From NCBI RefSeq assembly GCF_000321225.1, contig NW_004451900.1:47139-111138 (forward strand): a stretch of 64,000 nucleotides of DNA, written 5' to 3'. Below the pieces are notes generated by a model, which saw nothing but the letters and a program-made list of their open reading frames with translations, made no database searches and had not been told where the DNA came from. Origin of the DNA: Odobenus rosmarus divergens (Eukaryota; Chordata; Mammalia; Carnivora; Odobenidae). A program made the position numbers and the translations under genes. The stretch's first letter is position 1. Each line of letters begins with the position of its first letter. Below are positions 16,485-36,430 of the stretch, piece after piece.

Positions 16485-19480
16485 TAAAAAATGTTCTTGG
16501 CAACATTTTTACTTTATTGAGATATGATTGACATTAACTTTGTATTAGTCCACGATGCATAACATACTGATTTGTGTTTATACAACAGAATGATCCCAGT
16601 AAGTCTAGTCAATATCTGTCACCTCACATGGTTACATTTTTTTTTCTTATGATGAGAACTTTTAAAGATCTACTCTCTTAGTGACCTTAAAATATACAAT
16701 ACAGTATTGTTGCCTACAGCCGCTGTGCTGTACATTCCATCCCATGACTTATTTATAACGGCAATTTGTAGCTCTTGACCACCTTCACCCATTCCCCCAT
16801 CCCCCACCTCCTGCCTCTGACAACAACCAGCCTGTTCTCCGGATCTGTGAATTTGGTGTCTTTAGATTCCACCCATAAGTGAGATCTTACGATATTTGTC
16901 TTTCTCTAACTTATTTCACTCAACATAATGCTGTCAGGGTCCATCCACATTGTCACAATTGGCAGGAGTTCTTTTGTTTATGGCTGCCTTATAGATATAT
17001 GTAATTAGTGTATACAAGTTGATGAGTGTGGGGAGAAGTCCCCACCATGAAGCCATCAGCACCATCAAGGATGTGCACATATCCATCACTTCCCAAAGTT
17101 TCCTCCTGCCCTTTTTATTATTATTTTTATGGCAACAACACTTACTTTAAGATCTAACCTCTTAAAAATGTTAAGGGTACAAAACAGTGTTGTTAGCTCT
17201 AGATCCCTAGAACTTATTTATCTCTCATAACTGAAACTTTGTGCCCTTCAACCAGTAACTCCGTATTTCCTCCCCCCACCCCGCCACCCTCCCCCACCCG
17301 CCCCAGGCTCTGACGGCCACCACTCTACACTCCGTTTCCATGAGTTGATGATTTTAGATTCCACATATGAATGAGATGAGATAGTATTTGTTTTTCTTGT
17401 TTTGTATCTCATTTAGTATAATGTCCTCCACACTCACCCAAGCTGTTGCAAATGACAGGATTTCCTTCTTTTTTAAGGTTGAATAATATAACACATTTTC
17501 ATATATAGTGTGAGGTATTCATTTGTTAATGTACATTTCAGTTGTTTTCCTATTTTGGCTGCTGTAAATAATCTGCAATAAACATGAAAGTGCAGATATC
17601 TCTTCAAGATACTGACTTAAATTCTTTTGGATATATGCCCAGAAGAGTAATTAATGGGTCACATGGTAATTCTATTTTTAACTTTTTAAGGAAACTCCAT
17701 ACTGTTTTCCAGAGCGGCTGCACCAGCTTGCATTCCCACCAACAGTGTAAGAGGGTTCCTCTTTCTCCGCATCCTCACCAACATTTGTTATCTCTTGTTT
17801 TTTCAGTAATACCCATCCTAACAGGTGTGAGGTGATATACCATTGTGGTTTTGCTTGGCACTTCCCTGATAATGAGTGAGGTTGAGCACCTTTTCATATA
17901 TCTGTTGGCTGTCTATATGCCTTCTTTGGAGAAATGTCTGCTCAGAGCCTTTGCCCATTATATACTCAGGTGATTTGGTACTTTGCTATTAAGTTGTAGT
18001 AGTTCCTTATGTATTTTGGATATTAACGCTTTACCATATATGTTTTACAAATATTTGTTCCCATTCTGTAGGTTGCTTTTTTCATTTTGTTGATTGTTTC
18101 TTTGCTGTGCAGAAGTTTTAGTTGGATTGTTTTTCTTTTGTTTCTTTCTTTGTTTTGGTGTCCTACAAAAAATCATTGCCAAGACAAATGTCAACGATTT
18201 TTTTACCTATGTTTTTTTCTAGGTGTTTTATAGTTTCAAGTCTTACATTTAAGCCTTCAATCCATTTTGAGTTGATTTTGTTTATGGTGTAAGATAAGAG
18301 TCCAATTACATTTTTTTTTTTTTGCATGTGAATATAGTTTCCCGGCACCATTTATTAAAGAGATCATCCTTTCCCCATTTTGTATTCTTGGTGCCCTTGT
18401 TGAAGATTATTTGAGTGCATATGATTTGTGTGAGTTTAATTCTGGGTTCTCTATTCTGTTGCAGTAGTCATTTTACTTCTCTTTATGCCAATACCATGCT
18501 GCTTTGATTACTGTGTCACATAATTTGAAATCAGAAGGGATGATCTAAAGATTGCTTTGGCTATTTAGAGTCTTTTGTGGCATATATGAATTTTTGGACT
18601 TTTATTTCTGTCTTTGTGAAAATACCATTAGGATTCTGGCAGAGATTGCACCTAAACTGTAGATTGCTTTGGGTAGTACAGACATTTTAACAATTAATTC
18701 TCCCAATTCATGAACATGGACTATCATCTCATTTAGCTGTGTCATTTTCAATTTCTTTCATCAGTCTGTTATAGTTTTTAGTGTATAGATCTTTCACTTC
18801 CTTGGTTAAATTCATTCCTAAGCATTTTATTATTTTTGATGCTCTTGTAAACGGGATTGTTTTCTCAGTTTTCCCCCTATAGTTAACTGCTAAAATATAT
18901 ATATATTTTATATAAATATAAAATATATATTTTATATAAATATATAAAACACACCCATTTTTAAATGTTGATTTTGTATCCTGCAACTTTGCTGAATTCA
19001 TTTATTAGTTCTAAGTTTTTTGGTGGAATCCTTGGGGTTTTATATATAAGATCATGTCATCTGCAAACAGAAACAAATTTACTTCTTCATTTCTTATTGG
19101 GATACCTTTGATTTCTTTATTTCACCCATTGCTCTGCCTGGGACTCGAGCTCTCTGCTGAGTAGAAGTGGCGAGGGTGGTTTCTCACCTCAGAGGAAAAG
19201 CTTTCAGGTTCTCATGACTGAACGTGATGTCATCTGTAGGCTAGCCCTGTGTAGATTTTCTCATGTTGAGGCAATTTCTTCTGTACAATTTATTGAGGTT
19301 TTTTATCATGAATGGGGGTTGAATTTTGTCAAAAGCTTTTTCCATGTCTATTGAGGTAATTGTGTGGTTTGTATTCTTCATTCTATCAGGGGGTATGCCA
19401 CGTTGACTGATGTGCAGATGGTGAACCATCCCTGATCCTGATGCGTGGTCCTCCTCATGTGCTCTTGAATTCAGTTGGCT
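16485..19480 (-). mobile_element. L1M-type element, antisense
   Basis: Nearly 3 kb of the reverse complement of an old mammalian L1. On the + strand it runs from 3'-UTR-like sequence (16.5-17.5 kb), through the ORF2 C-terminal region (cattcccaccaacagtgtaa at 17.73 kb; acaggtgtgaggtgata at 17.82 kb), to the reverse-transcriptase core near 19.3 kb (complement of an AFDKIQPPF frame). Many stops and indels make it inactive. It may be a mosaic of more than one insertion. An AT-rich 24-bp direct repeat sits inside at about 18.9 kb. Confidence 0.85.
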
Positions 19481-19489
19481 AATATTTTG

Positions 19490-19690
19490 CTAAAGGGGGA
19501 AACATTGGAAAATACACAAATATGTGTAAATTAAACAGCATGCTTTTCAGCAACCCATCATTCAAAGAAGAAATCAAAAGGGAAATGAAAAAATCTTGAG
19601 AAATTAAAATGGAAACTTCTGCTAAACTTAATCTGTCATTAATCCCATTTAATGTAATTTTCAAATTGAAGCTTAATCAACAATTTGAGT
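19490..19690 (+). mobile_element. L1 ORF2 5' fragment in opposite orientation
   Basis: Sense-oriented L1 ORF2 sequence (acaaatatgtgtaaattaaa, then catcattcaaagaagaaatc) from a part of ORF2 upstream of the region seen in the adjacent antisense block. This head-to-head arrangement is what a 5' inversion during L1 insertion produces. Edges are approximate. Confidence 0.6.
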
Positions 19691-19719
19691 TCAATTTGAG
19701 TGTTTTTAATATATTTCAT

Positions 19720-19908
19720 GTTTTTTTAAAGATTTTATTTATTTATTCATTTGACAGAGAGAGAGAGCACAAGTGGGGGAGTGGCAAGCAGAGGGAGAAA
19801 CAGGCTCCCTGCTGAGCAGAGGGCCTGATGTGGGGTTCAATCCCAGGACCCTGGGATCATAACCATAGCCAAGGCAGACAGTTAACCAACTGAGCCACCC
19901 AGGCACCC
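19720..19908 (-). mobile_element. Can-SINE, antisense
   Basis: Full-length element in reverse: A-tail complement (ttttttaaagattttatttat), GA-rich stretch, body, and tRNA-like head complement (ccaactgagccacccaggca). The target-site duplication is aatatatttcat (19708-19719) versus aatatattccat (19909-19920), 11 of 12 identical. It landed in or beside the old L1 block. Confidence 0.95.
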
Positions 19909-20840
19909 AATATATTCCATTTTTTGCAAAAAAAAAAAAAAATGTTCAACTGTTTCTCTAGTTTGTTGAACACATGAAATTCAGTCATAATAATAGGGCT
20001 AATATCCTCATCTGTGAATCCTATCAAATATATCATATCTGGATGACTTTCCCTTGGTGGGGTTTTCTTCTTATGATTGCTCACTAATTCCTGCCTCTTT
20101 GTATGTCTGCCATTGATGCTGGGCCTTGTGAACTTCCCCTTGTTGGACACTGGACATTTTGTATTCTTTTATGTGTTCTTGAGCTTTGGTCTGGAACAAG
20201 ACTAATGTATATGGAAAGAATTTGATTGTTTTTGGTGGTCTTGCTTTTAGGATTTTTTTTTTTTCAGTACTGGAGTTAATCTGGGATTAATTTTTTCTCA
20301 TTACTGAGGCAAAAAATTTTAACTTCTGCATGAGATGCCTCCTGAATTTGGTGGCTTGCTGGTGACTATTAGGAGCAGACAGTATCCCACCGTCCTGCAG
20401 GAGCCCTGGAGCTTGACCCTAGCCCTAAACCCAAGCCCAGCCCTAACCTCAGTCCTGTGGGACAGCCTCCAGGCTTCTGAGTCACCCCCTACCTGGTCTC
20501 CAGTGTTTCCTCACAGAAGGTGTGGGAGAGTGCTGAGTTCACTGCTCGGGTCGACCCTCTGCAGACCTGCAGAGTTCATCTGAGCAGCCGAGGGACATTG
20601 GCCCCCAAACTCCCCAGGCAGAAAGCTGGGGTGATGGGAGAGCTTGGCTTGTTATTTTCTCATGCCCAGGGGTGACCACCATTTATGTCCAATGCCCAGT
20701 GCCTTCAGAACTGTTGTTTCACATTGTTCTGGTTTTTTAAGGTATTTTCAAGGTGGGAGAGCAAAGCCAGTCCCCATTATTCCACTATTGCCATAAATAG
20801 ACATCTGGGTTTTTATGTTAAAAAAAATTCTTACATTTTA

Positions 20841-21024
20841 TTTTTTTAAAGATTTTATTTATTTATTTGAGAGAGAGAGAGAAAGCACAAGACGGGGGAG
20901 GGTCAGAGGGAGAAGCAGGCTCCCCGCGGAGCAGGGAGCCGGACGCGGGACTCGATCCCGGGACTCCAGGGTCACGGCCTGAGCCGAAGGCAGTCGCTCA
21001 ACCAACCGAGCCACCCAGGCGCCC
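20841..21024 (-). mobile_element. Young Can-SINE, antisense
   Basis: Full-length reverse-oriented SINE with a well-preserved GC-rich body (ggctccccgcggagcaggga, ctcgatcccgggactccag). It is flanked by a 20-bp duplication at 20821-20840 and 21025-21044 that differs at one position. The retained CpGs suggest it is one of the youngest insertions in the window. It lies 350 bp upstream of the EGF-encoding exon. Confidence 0.95.
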
Positions 21025-21299
21025 AAAAAAATTCTTAGATTTTAGCTAATCATATCAATGTCCACCACATTACATTATCATCATTACAATAATATTGATG
21101 TTTTGTTAAGTCCCGTTCTATATTCTAATAAAACTAACTTAAAAATAAATTGCTCAGTTAACTAACAAGGAATCCGTTTAGAATAAACATTAAGCAAAGT
21201 CAAGTTTTTTAAAAAAAGTTTTTTCAGTGTTCTTGAATATCTCCCAACTGTGTCAAAATTTATATTTTGAAAATTATACTGGTCCATAAAGGTGTTTGA

Positions 21300-29058
<7,759 letters not shown>

Positions 29059-30071
29059 TAGACGCAGAGCTCCCCACCCCGTGCCCCCTCCCTGGGTCAC
29101 AGTGTCATGCCACTAACACAGAAGCAAGCTCCTTGTTTTATTTTCATTAGATCATTCATGCCGATCAAGGCAGAAACCCTACTGGATCTGGGTTGCCCAT
29201 AATCATGAGAACACACTTCCTACAGACAAGCAAGTAAATAGCATTAAGAACAGCTACACACTCTTGTCCCTTGTTCTGTCGTTAGCACAAGGACTGTGGA
29301 GACTTTCTGACCTCAAACTGTACTGAAGGATATCGGTCCAAACAGAAACAGAGTTCATAGGTCCAGAACCCTACCCAGGATGATGTGTGAAGGGGGTCTG
29401 TAGAGAGCACACGTCTGTGGTCCGTGTGCTCATGATGGTGCCCGGGCAGTGGTGCACGGATGCTCCTTGCCTGGCTACCACGCTCACCAGAACAGCGTTT
29501 CATGCAGCCTGGTCTCCTCGGCCACAGCCTGGGCATCAATGCAGAGCAGTGGCATCTAGGGGTTGGGTGGGCACTCTTTCCATCCCCCCATCCCCAGGTA
29601 TTCAAGTGAAAGCAGGTAAGACTTAGGAAGGCTTGCTTTTTAGTTATGAACTGTAAACACCATGGCTTTTCACATATTACTTTGGGAAATGGTCTCCAGT
29701 TTGTTTCCTATCCCTTGTCTTGTTTGGGCACTAACGGGATAGACTTTATCCAAGGTAATGATTTTTCCATTGCTTCCTTTTTTGTATCTATATTCCTGAG
29801 TCTTTCACATGTTCCTCATATGTAATTTCAAAGTCCTGAGCATGCGAGTGTACACATGGGTAGACGATAAAAGTATAAATCACTGAAAAGGATGATAGCT
29901 AGGTTTTTAACTCTGTGTTAATGAGTTAATATGTTTTCCAACACTATGTTGGGCATTAAAAGGATGCATTCCCATTCTTCAGTCAACATTGAAAATGTCA
30001 TGAATTGTAATGTTCTAACAGTTTCTATTTAATAGAAGAAAAGTAACCTGTGAAAAGTCCTATTTATATAG

Positions 30072-30171
30072 TGCAAGTTTAATTGAAAATCCAAACCAAG
30101 CCAGATAGATAGAGCCTGGTTTGAATATTATATATATATAATATATATATAATTTTTCAGTTAAACTTGCA
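30072..30171. repeat. 100-bp imperfect palindrome, cruciform-forming
   Basis: Outer arms tgcaagtttaattgaaaat (30072-30090) and atttttcagttaaacttgca (30152-30171) are near-perfect reverse complements. Inside lie a second inverted pair, ccaaaccaagcc (30091-30102) and gcctggtttg (30114-30123), and then a self-complementary (TA)-rich tract (30124-30151). Together they can fold as a three-way junction. It could be a small non-autonomous DNA transposon remnant with terminal inverted repeats, but no family is recognised. Confidence 0.7.
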
Positions 30172-32999
30172 TCATATGAGAAGGCAAATTTTACATAAAT
30201 GCACATATATTTTATACATACATATAAAACTTAATTTCAAGATAAACCTATAATGACAAAGTTGATTTAAAATGGCGATTCTGAACACTTGGTTAAAACA
30301 CTGATGATCCCGTAGTGGATAAGCAGATTGCGTGTGGAGCCCTGATGGTGTCCATTCCACGCTTCGGGAACAGGGCCGGGGCTCCCACAGAACACACCAA
30401 CAACAAAGCAGAGTCATTGTTTCTCATCCCAAGCCCACAGTCCAACGATCACTGACTGACCTCAGAGCATCCCAGGTGGTCAACACGCGTCAAAGACGGC
30501 CGCCCCAGGGTGGCTACGCCCTAGCAGGAGGGTCCCGGGACACAGGGCATGTGTACAGGACAAGCGTGGACACTGCAGCGTGGACACAGCATCCACACTG
30601 CAGAGGACTTGAGAAGTGGACAAACATTTGAAGAAGGGGAGAGTCACCCACAGCTTCGGGCTGGATGTGACTGAGTATTGGGCTCCAGGACAGGGGTCGG
30701 GGAGAACAGACCACATAGGGCCTTGTGGGCACCACAGTCCAAGAACTGACTTTACTCCCATGAAACGTGGTGCTGCTGAGTCCGTGGTCCGACCCTGCTG
30801 CTGGGGCGAGGGAGACGGGCCCCATCGGAGATGCTGGCCATGACCCACACTGGCAGCAGAGGGAGGGACCGGAGGGGAGGCGGGAGCACTCCTGGGGGGG
30901 GGCAGGGCAGGTGAGGCCCAGCTCTGCACCTGCTGGAACTGGGGCGTCTGTCAGACGCTGGCGTGGTCGAGCGGGGCGCACAGCCACTGGTGTGTGTGAT
31001 GCCTGTCCTTCACAGTCCGCAGGGCGGAGGGGAGATTGGCTGACACGTGGACTTTCATTTCCTCCCTGATAGCAGTTTGCATTTTATTCCATTTTCAACT
31101 ATGGCACCGAATCAGTCTTTAATCCTAAACAATCAAAAGCCCACGGACTGTCCCACCCTCTCCTGCTCGACAGCCCCAGCTTGGGGCCGTCTGGCCCCAG
31201 GGACCCCACTGTGTGGGAGGTGGAGCGACCCAGGCCCCATCCTGTGCCCCACCGAGCTCATCCCCTGGCCCTGTGGCTAGTTACTGGTTTTGCCTGAACT
31301 AAGCGAGCATCTGATAATCCCAGAGATGTCCAGGTTCTGTGACCCTAACCCAGGCCAAATTTTTGTTGAATTGCTGCTTTCCATGCTTGGGGGGATGGAG
31401 GCAGTCTTCTTCCAGTGAGCTGAACGATCACCCATTGAGAGAGCACGTACTGACCGCCAATGTCCAATAAATTACTGCAGCTATTATGCAGACGTGGCCC
31501 CAAAACACACAAATTCTTGTCCTCAAAACTCCACAGCCTAAGCTCAAACAGGGAGTATGCAAATAAGTTAACAAAGTTCATACACATTAAGCATTGTTTA
31601 AAAACGTTGACGTTATTTTTAAAAATACACCTTATGTTCAAAAACAACACTGAAGTTAGTGGGCAAAGAGGCCCCGTGACGTAGCAAAGTGTTGTCTGAC
31701 CAACCAGGGAAGTGGCCCAGGTCACACAGAGCTCAGCAAATGAAAGAAATATGCAGTACATCCCTTCAATCACGTGGGTAAAGAACTTTGGGGCGGAACG
31801 GAATGTACTGATGCTTCCACACGAATTCCGTGTCCATCAGCATATTATTCAGGCTCTAAAGTACAGTTGATGCTCAGGCCAAGCAGTGGAGTTTACAGCT
31901 GAAGCAACAGGGAGTCATGAAATTTGAAATAAAAATTCATTTACCATATGCCCGAGGGCACAGATTCTGACCAAGGTCTAATGACACTTCCCACGTCTTG
32001 ATAATTTTATTTGAAGATTTGTCTTGCCAGAAGCCGAATAAAACTTCCAAAGCATTCTGCAAGCTCTGTGTTCTGGGCAGGCAGCATGAGGTGCCTGGTT
32101 ACAAGGGCTCCCGGGGTGGGCCACAGGGCGCTTATTCCCAGAGACGCGTCTAACACCGAGGGGAGATGCCAGTGTTTCTCCCGGAGCCCAGCGGTTCCTG
32201 CTTCAACCATTCCCTCCGCCAACACTGGGTGAGTGTCTCCAGTGTGTACTTTAGTGGCAGTGTCCCCATCCGGCGACCCAAGTCATCCTCGTGTGCACTG
32301 GGGTACCCCAGACAGAACCGTCCAGGGTCCTCATTGGTTAAAATACGCATCTAAGTGTTACCTCTCTGACGGGCTTCACTTGATGGTACGCGCTCTGGTC
32401 ACATTTTCTCAGATTCCATATGATCATTTCAGAGTAAGAAGCCTTTAAAAGTCAACTCTTCAGATCTCAGATTTTGTAGCTCTGAATATGATCAAGAACG
32501 TGCGCATGACGCACGGAAGCTCTGAAAATGCTCTCCCTTAGTCAGAGTGTTAAGTAGGTGACACTGAGGAACATTGGTCATCAGGACGCTGTCCATGCTG
32601 AGTACATGAGCCATAAAACAAACAGCAAAATCTAAGTGTAGACAAAGAAAAGACTAATTCTTTGGAAGGAAAGGCAGTCTCCCCTCTGGGAGGTTGAAGT
32701 AACGAAAAATGTGGTCTACAGTGGTCCCAGCCCAGGATGGTCACGCTCCAAGCCCAGTGTGCCCCATGGCGGTGTGTGGCACCATGAGCAGGCGCCGACC
32801 TTGCCTCTTCAGGTGCCCGTGGAGCCTGCCTCCCGCATGCTGTGGACGACTGAGCCCCGTCAGCTCCTTCAGAAGAAACCCCATGGAGAGGACGCATGAG
32901 GATGTGGAGGGTGGTCTTGAGAGTGTGCCCTGGGCGCAGGGACTTCTCCCGGTCTCCTCAGCCCAAATGGGAGCTGTGGCCAGGAAGCCCGAGCTCCTC

Positions 33000-33115
33000 T
33001 GTCTGCTGGTGTGGGGCCAGCTACCTGCCCTCCCTGGGCTCTGGTTACTCATCTGTCAAATGGGATAATCAGGTAAACCATGTCTCAGAGGCTGTTAGGA
33101 GCACTCAGAGCAGTG
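33000..33115 (+). mobile_element. MIR-like SINE fragment
   Basis: The stretch ggctctggttactcatctgt followed by caaatgggataatcagg matches the conserved 3' half of mammalian-wide MIR (cctcagtttcctcatctgtaaaatgggg...), and the following gaggctgttaggagcactca fits the rest. An ancient element, diverged, with approximate edges. Confidence 0.6.
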
Positions 33116-35106
33116 ACGGGTGCTTCCATGGATTATCTAAATTTTCACAGAATAAGTAAAAATCGGGGTAGATTATTTCTAAGATTCTTCTCAAAGATTA
33201 AATCGTATAATATAAACAACTAGCCATTTGAGATAACAGATACCCAGAGGTATCTTCAGAACTGTGAGACAGTCTGCCTATTGTCCCTGGAGTTTCATGG
33301 CTCCAAGCGAACGATACTCTGATGCGTTCCAGATGTCTCCGTTTAACCGTAGGTCCGGTAGGACAGCCGTGTTTCCTGAACCCATTAAGTATGACATGCA
33401 CAGAGAAAAGTGTAATAATTCTCAGTGCACAGCTGGGAGAACCTGGACAAAGGGAACTCAGTTTGATCAAGAAGAGAAGGTGACCAGTGTCCAGCAACCC
33501 CCGGAGGGTCCCCAGCTGGGAGCAGTGCAGACACAGCCCGCACATCTCCAGACTTAACAGGGAAGGGCGGTGCCGTGTGTGTGTTTTGTGTCCGATTTTT
33601 TCCTTCCGCTTTAATGCCCATGAGCGAAACCCCTCAGTCTTTTGTTGGCTAGGCTTTGGTGGAAGGGGTGCCAGAAGCCTCAGCTGCTGCCTTTGTAATC
33701 ACGCGCTCCAGAAACTCTCTCCCAGAGCACACTCTCCACACCACTTCCAAGGCCTACAACCTGGTTTTTCTTCCAGACCGTTTCTGGAAGGATTTGTTCT
33801 TCAGAACAGTGGGAGCTGCTGCTTTCAGGAAACACACAGCTAACTGATAAACAGGCAAAACTACCTAAGAATTTAAATGGCTGGGAGTTCTACAACCTGA
33901 GATTTCAGAAACTTGATTTTGTCTCAAGAATTGGATTTAGAGTTTGTTCTTGAGAGAAAAGATTGTACAATAGCAAAATTTAAAATAACGCAGCCAGTTC
34001 TCCCTAAAATCACAGAGCAGAGTAAATGCCGGGGCCCCACGCCCACGCCCCAGCCCTGACTCGCCGACTCTAGCGGGTGATCACTGCCCACTGCTCCCCC
34101 TTCTCCCTCCCTGGGGCCCTTTCCCACTGCACCTGTCATCGGCCTGGTCTCTCAAGAGAGCGAACGACACTGAGGATGGCCAACAGAGCTTCGTGTGCAC
34201 ATTTCTCTGAAAACACACACATATAGGGCAGGTATGTGCACACGCAAAAGACACATTAAGGATGAAAAAGGTTAAAGCTAAAGAAAGCATTCATGGTGCA
34301 GCTCAGGGCATCAATAGGGAAGATGCCTGTTTGGGCCTCTTGTGGCACGACTGTTAGGTCAGCCTGGCGAGCTAGCAGGCAGGGTGGGGATGAGCCAGCT
34401 CCTGTGGGCATCTCCTCCTGGGCTGGAGGGAACCTGGACCAGCACGGAGAAGGCCCAGCTGTGGGTCCTGGAACACCGAGGGGCCTGAGCTTGTCTCCAG
34501 GGGTCCAGCAGGATGCATCCAAGAGCAGAGGCAGCTGAGGATCTTTGTAGCGACGCTGCCAGCCAGGGTGTCACATCCCGGAAGTACAACCCCACACCCC
34601 AGGGGCTCTGACAGAGAGAGAGAGAGGGCGGAACACCCACCACTGTCTCTGCAACATGGAGCTGTCCAAAGGACAGGCGCTGCTTGCGCACACTCGGAAG
34701 AACGAGGTCTGAATCGGGAGCAGCTGTGGGGACTCCAGCTGCAGAGTCGGTGGATGACCCCAAGCACAGCTGAGTCCCCACTGATGCTGGAACTTGAGCA
34801 GAAACCCGCAACCACCGGCCAAACCACAGAGGTGATGGAGGAAGCCCCCAGAGGATTGCTCTGATGCTCGTCTGTAAACTGAATGGAGCCCGGGGATGAG
34901 GAGGGGGGACCACAGCGGGAGCAGCGACCCTTCACGTAAGAACAAACTGCTTGGAGACACGACCTACACGTGCTCAATAAAGCTCCTGTCCTGTCCCTGC
35001 CCCATACCGTGCCCACTACGTGCGCTCACCCCCCACGCCCCACAAACACGCCCCATTAACCGCCCGCCCACCACCCGCACCCCACTAACCGCGCTGTCTC
35101 CCGCAG

Positions 35107-35325
35107 AGCCCGGCGGCCACGTGGATGAAGACACCAGGCAGGCTGGCGCTCGAGGCTTCTCCGGCTGCCTCTCCGCCCTGCAGTTCGAGCGCGCGGCCCC
35201 GCTGAAGGCTGCACTGCATCCCGGGCGCTCCGGGCGCGCCTCGGTGCAGGGGCCGGTGGCCTCGTCGGAATGTGGGGCCGGACCAGGAGGCGGCGCAGCG
35301 CGAGAGCACACGCACGCGAGAGCAG
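35107..35325 (+). CDS. CNTNAP3: CNTNAP-like exon: end of laminin-G domain 4, GC-rich
   Basis: Completes Glu and encodes EPGGHVDEDTRQAGARGFSG, CLSALQFERAAPLKAALHPG, then an Ala/Gly/Arg-rich stretch with SSECGAGPGGGAAREHTHAR. GFSGCLSALQ, APLKAALHP and the downstream cysteine are the closing elements of LNS domain 4. Acceptor ctgtctcccgcag, donor gtgcgc (weak), 219 bp, phase 1 at both ends. The GC-rich composition of this end and the Ala/Arg-rich linker are what I associate with CNTNAP3 rather than CNTNAP2, 4 or 5; this recollection is the main reason for the symbol. Confidence 0.85.
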
Positions 35326-35428
35326 GTGCGCGCCCTGTCCGGCCACAGCGAGCCCCCGGGGCCGGGTGGGTCTGCACTCAGCCGGGGCCCCTGAAATCTC
35401 AACCCGCAGCTCCCTTGACTAAGTCTTT

Positions 35429-36130
35429 TCTTCTTCTTCTTTCTTCTTCTTCTTCTTCTTCTNNNNNNNNNNNNNNNNNNNNNNNNNNNNNNNNNNNNNN
35501 NNNNNNNNNNNNNNNNNNNNNNNNNNNNNNNNNNNNNNNNNNNNNNNNNNNNNNNNNNNNNNNNNNNNNNNNNNNNNNNNNNNNNNNNNNNNNNNNNNNN
35601 NNNNNNNNNNNNNNNNNNNNNNNNNNNNNNNNNNNNNNNNNNNNNNNNNNNNNNNNNNNNNNNNNNNNNNNNNNNNNNNNNNNNNNNNNNNNNNNNNNNN
35701 NNNNNNNNNNNNNNNNNNNNNNNNNNNNNNNNNNNNNNNNNNNNNNNNNNNNNNNNNNNNNNNNNNNNNNNNNNNNNNNNNNNNNNNCTTCTTCTGCTTC
35801 TTCTTCTGCTTCTTCTTCTTCTTCTTCTTCTTCTGCTTCTTCTTCTTCTGCTTCTTCTTCTGCTTCTTCTTCTTCTTCTTCTGCTTCTTCTTCTTCTTCT
35901 TCTTCTTCTTCTTCTGCTTCTTCTGCTTCTTCTTCTTCTTCTGCTTCTTCTGCTTCTTCTTCTTCTGCTTCTTCTTCTTCTTCTTCTGCTTCTTCTGCTT
36001 CTTCTGCTTCTGCTTCTGCTTCTTCTGCTTCTTTCTTCTTCTTCTTCTTCTTCTTCTTTCTTCTTTCTTCTTTCTTCTTCTTCTGCTTTCTTCTTCTTCT
36101 TCTGCTTTCTTCTTCTTTCTTCTTCTTCTT
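35429..36130. repeat. TTC/TTCTGC (GAA/GCA) triplet repeat with 325-N gap
   Basis: A pyrimidine-rich triplet tract, mainly TTC with scattered TGC triplets and a few TTTC units, on both sides of 325 unresolved bases (35463-35787). On the minus strand it reads GAA with GCA interruptions. The tract gives spurious poly-Ser (+) and poly-Glu/Ala (-) open frames. Its right edge runs directly into the A-tail side of the antisense SINE at 36131, so the repeat probably grew from that tail. Confidence 0.97.
35463..35787. other. Assembly gap (run of N)
   Basis: 325 consecutive N within the TTC repeat. Whether the length is measured or nominal cannot be told from the sequence. Confidence 1.
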
Positions 36131-36319
36131 CAAGATTTTATTTATTTACTTACGTTAGAGAGCTTGTGTGAGCAGGGGAGGGTCAGAGTGAGAGGGACTC
36201 TCGAGCAGACTCCCCGTGGATCACAGAGCTGATGCTGGGCTCGATCCCGCCACCTGAGTCCAGGACCTGAGCCAAAATCAAGAGCCCAACGCTTAACGGA
36301 CTGAGCCACCCAGGCGCCG
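36131..36319 (-). mobile_element. Can-SINE, antisense, at edge of TTC repeat
   Basis: Reverse-oriented SINE: aagattttatttatttactt (tail complement), body, and head complement (actgagccacccaggcgcc). Its 3' tail on the minus strand continues directly into GAAGAAG instead of poly-A. Moderately diverged. The left duplication, if any, is hidden by the repeat. Confidence 0.92.
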
Positions 36320-36430
36320 CATCCAGTTAAAGCATTCTTAATGCAGACTGACAATTCTAAAGTTAAAACCACACGAATTCCACTTTTACAAGGTAATTCC
36401 TCTCAGACTTGTGTTCCTTTCTCCCTGCAG

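Larger units (their letters stand above)
35326..36430. other. Intron holding TTC repeat, assembly gap and SINE
   Basis: From gtgcgc to ttctccctgcag. Made up almost entirely of the TTC/GAA tract with a run of N, followed by an antisense SINE and about 110 bp of unique sequence before the next exon. True intron length is unknown because of the gap. Confidence 0.8.

Noticed and set aside
35399..36133. Minus-strand poly-Glu/Ala frame suggestive of an acidic coiled protein.
   Set aside because: Direct translation of the GAA/GCA repeat with N in the middle.
34896..36158. 420-codon frame through an exon, the TTC repeat and the N gap.
   Set aside because: Only 35107-35325 is coding by family alignment; the rest is poly-Ser from the triplet repeat and unresolved bases.
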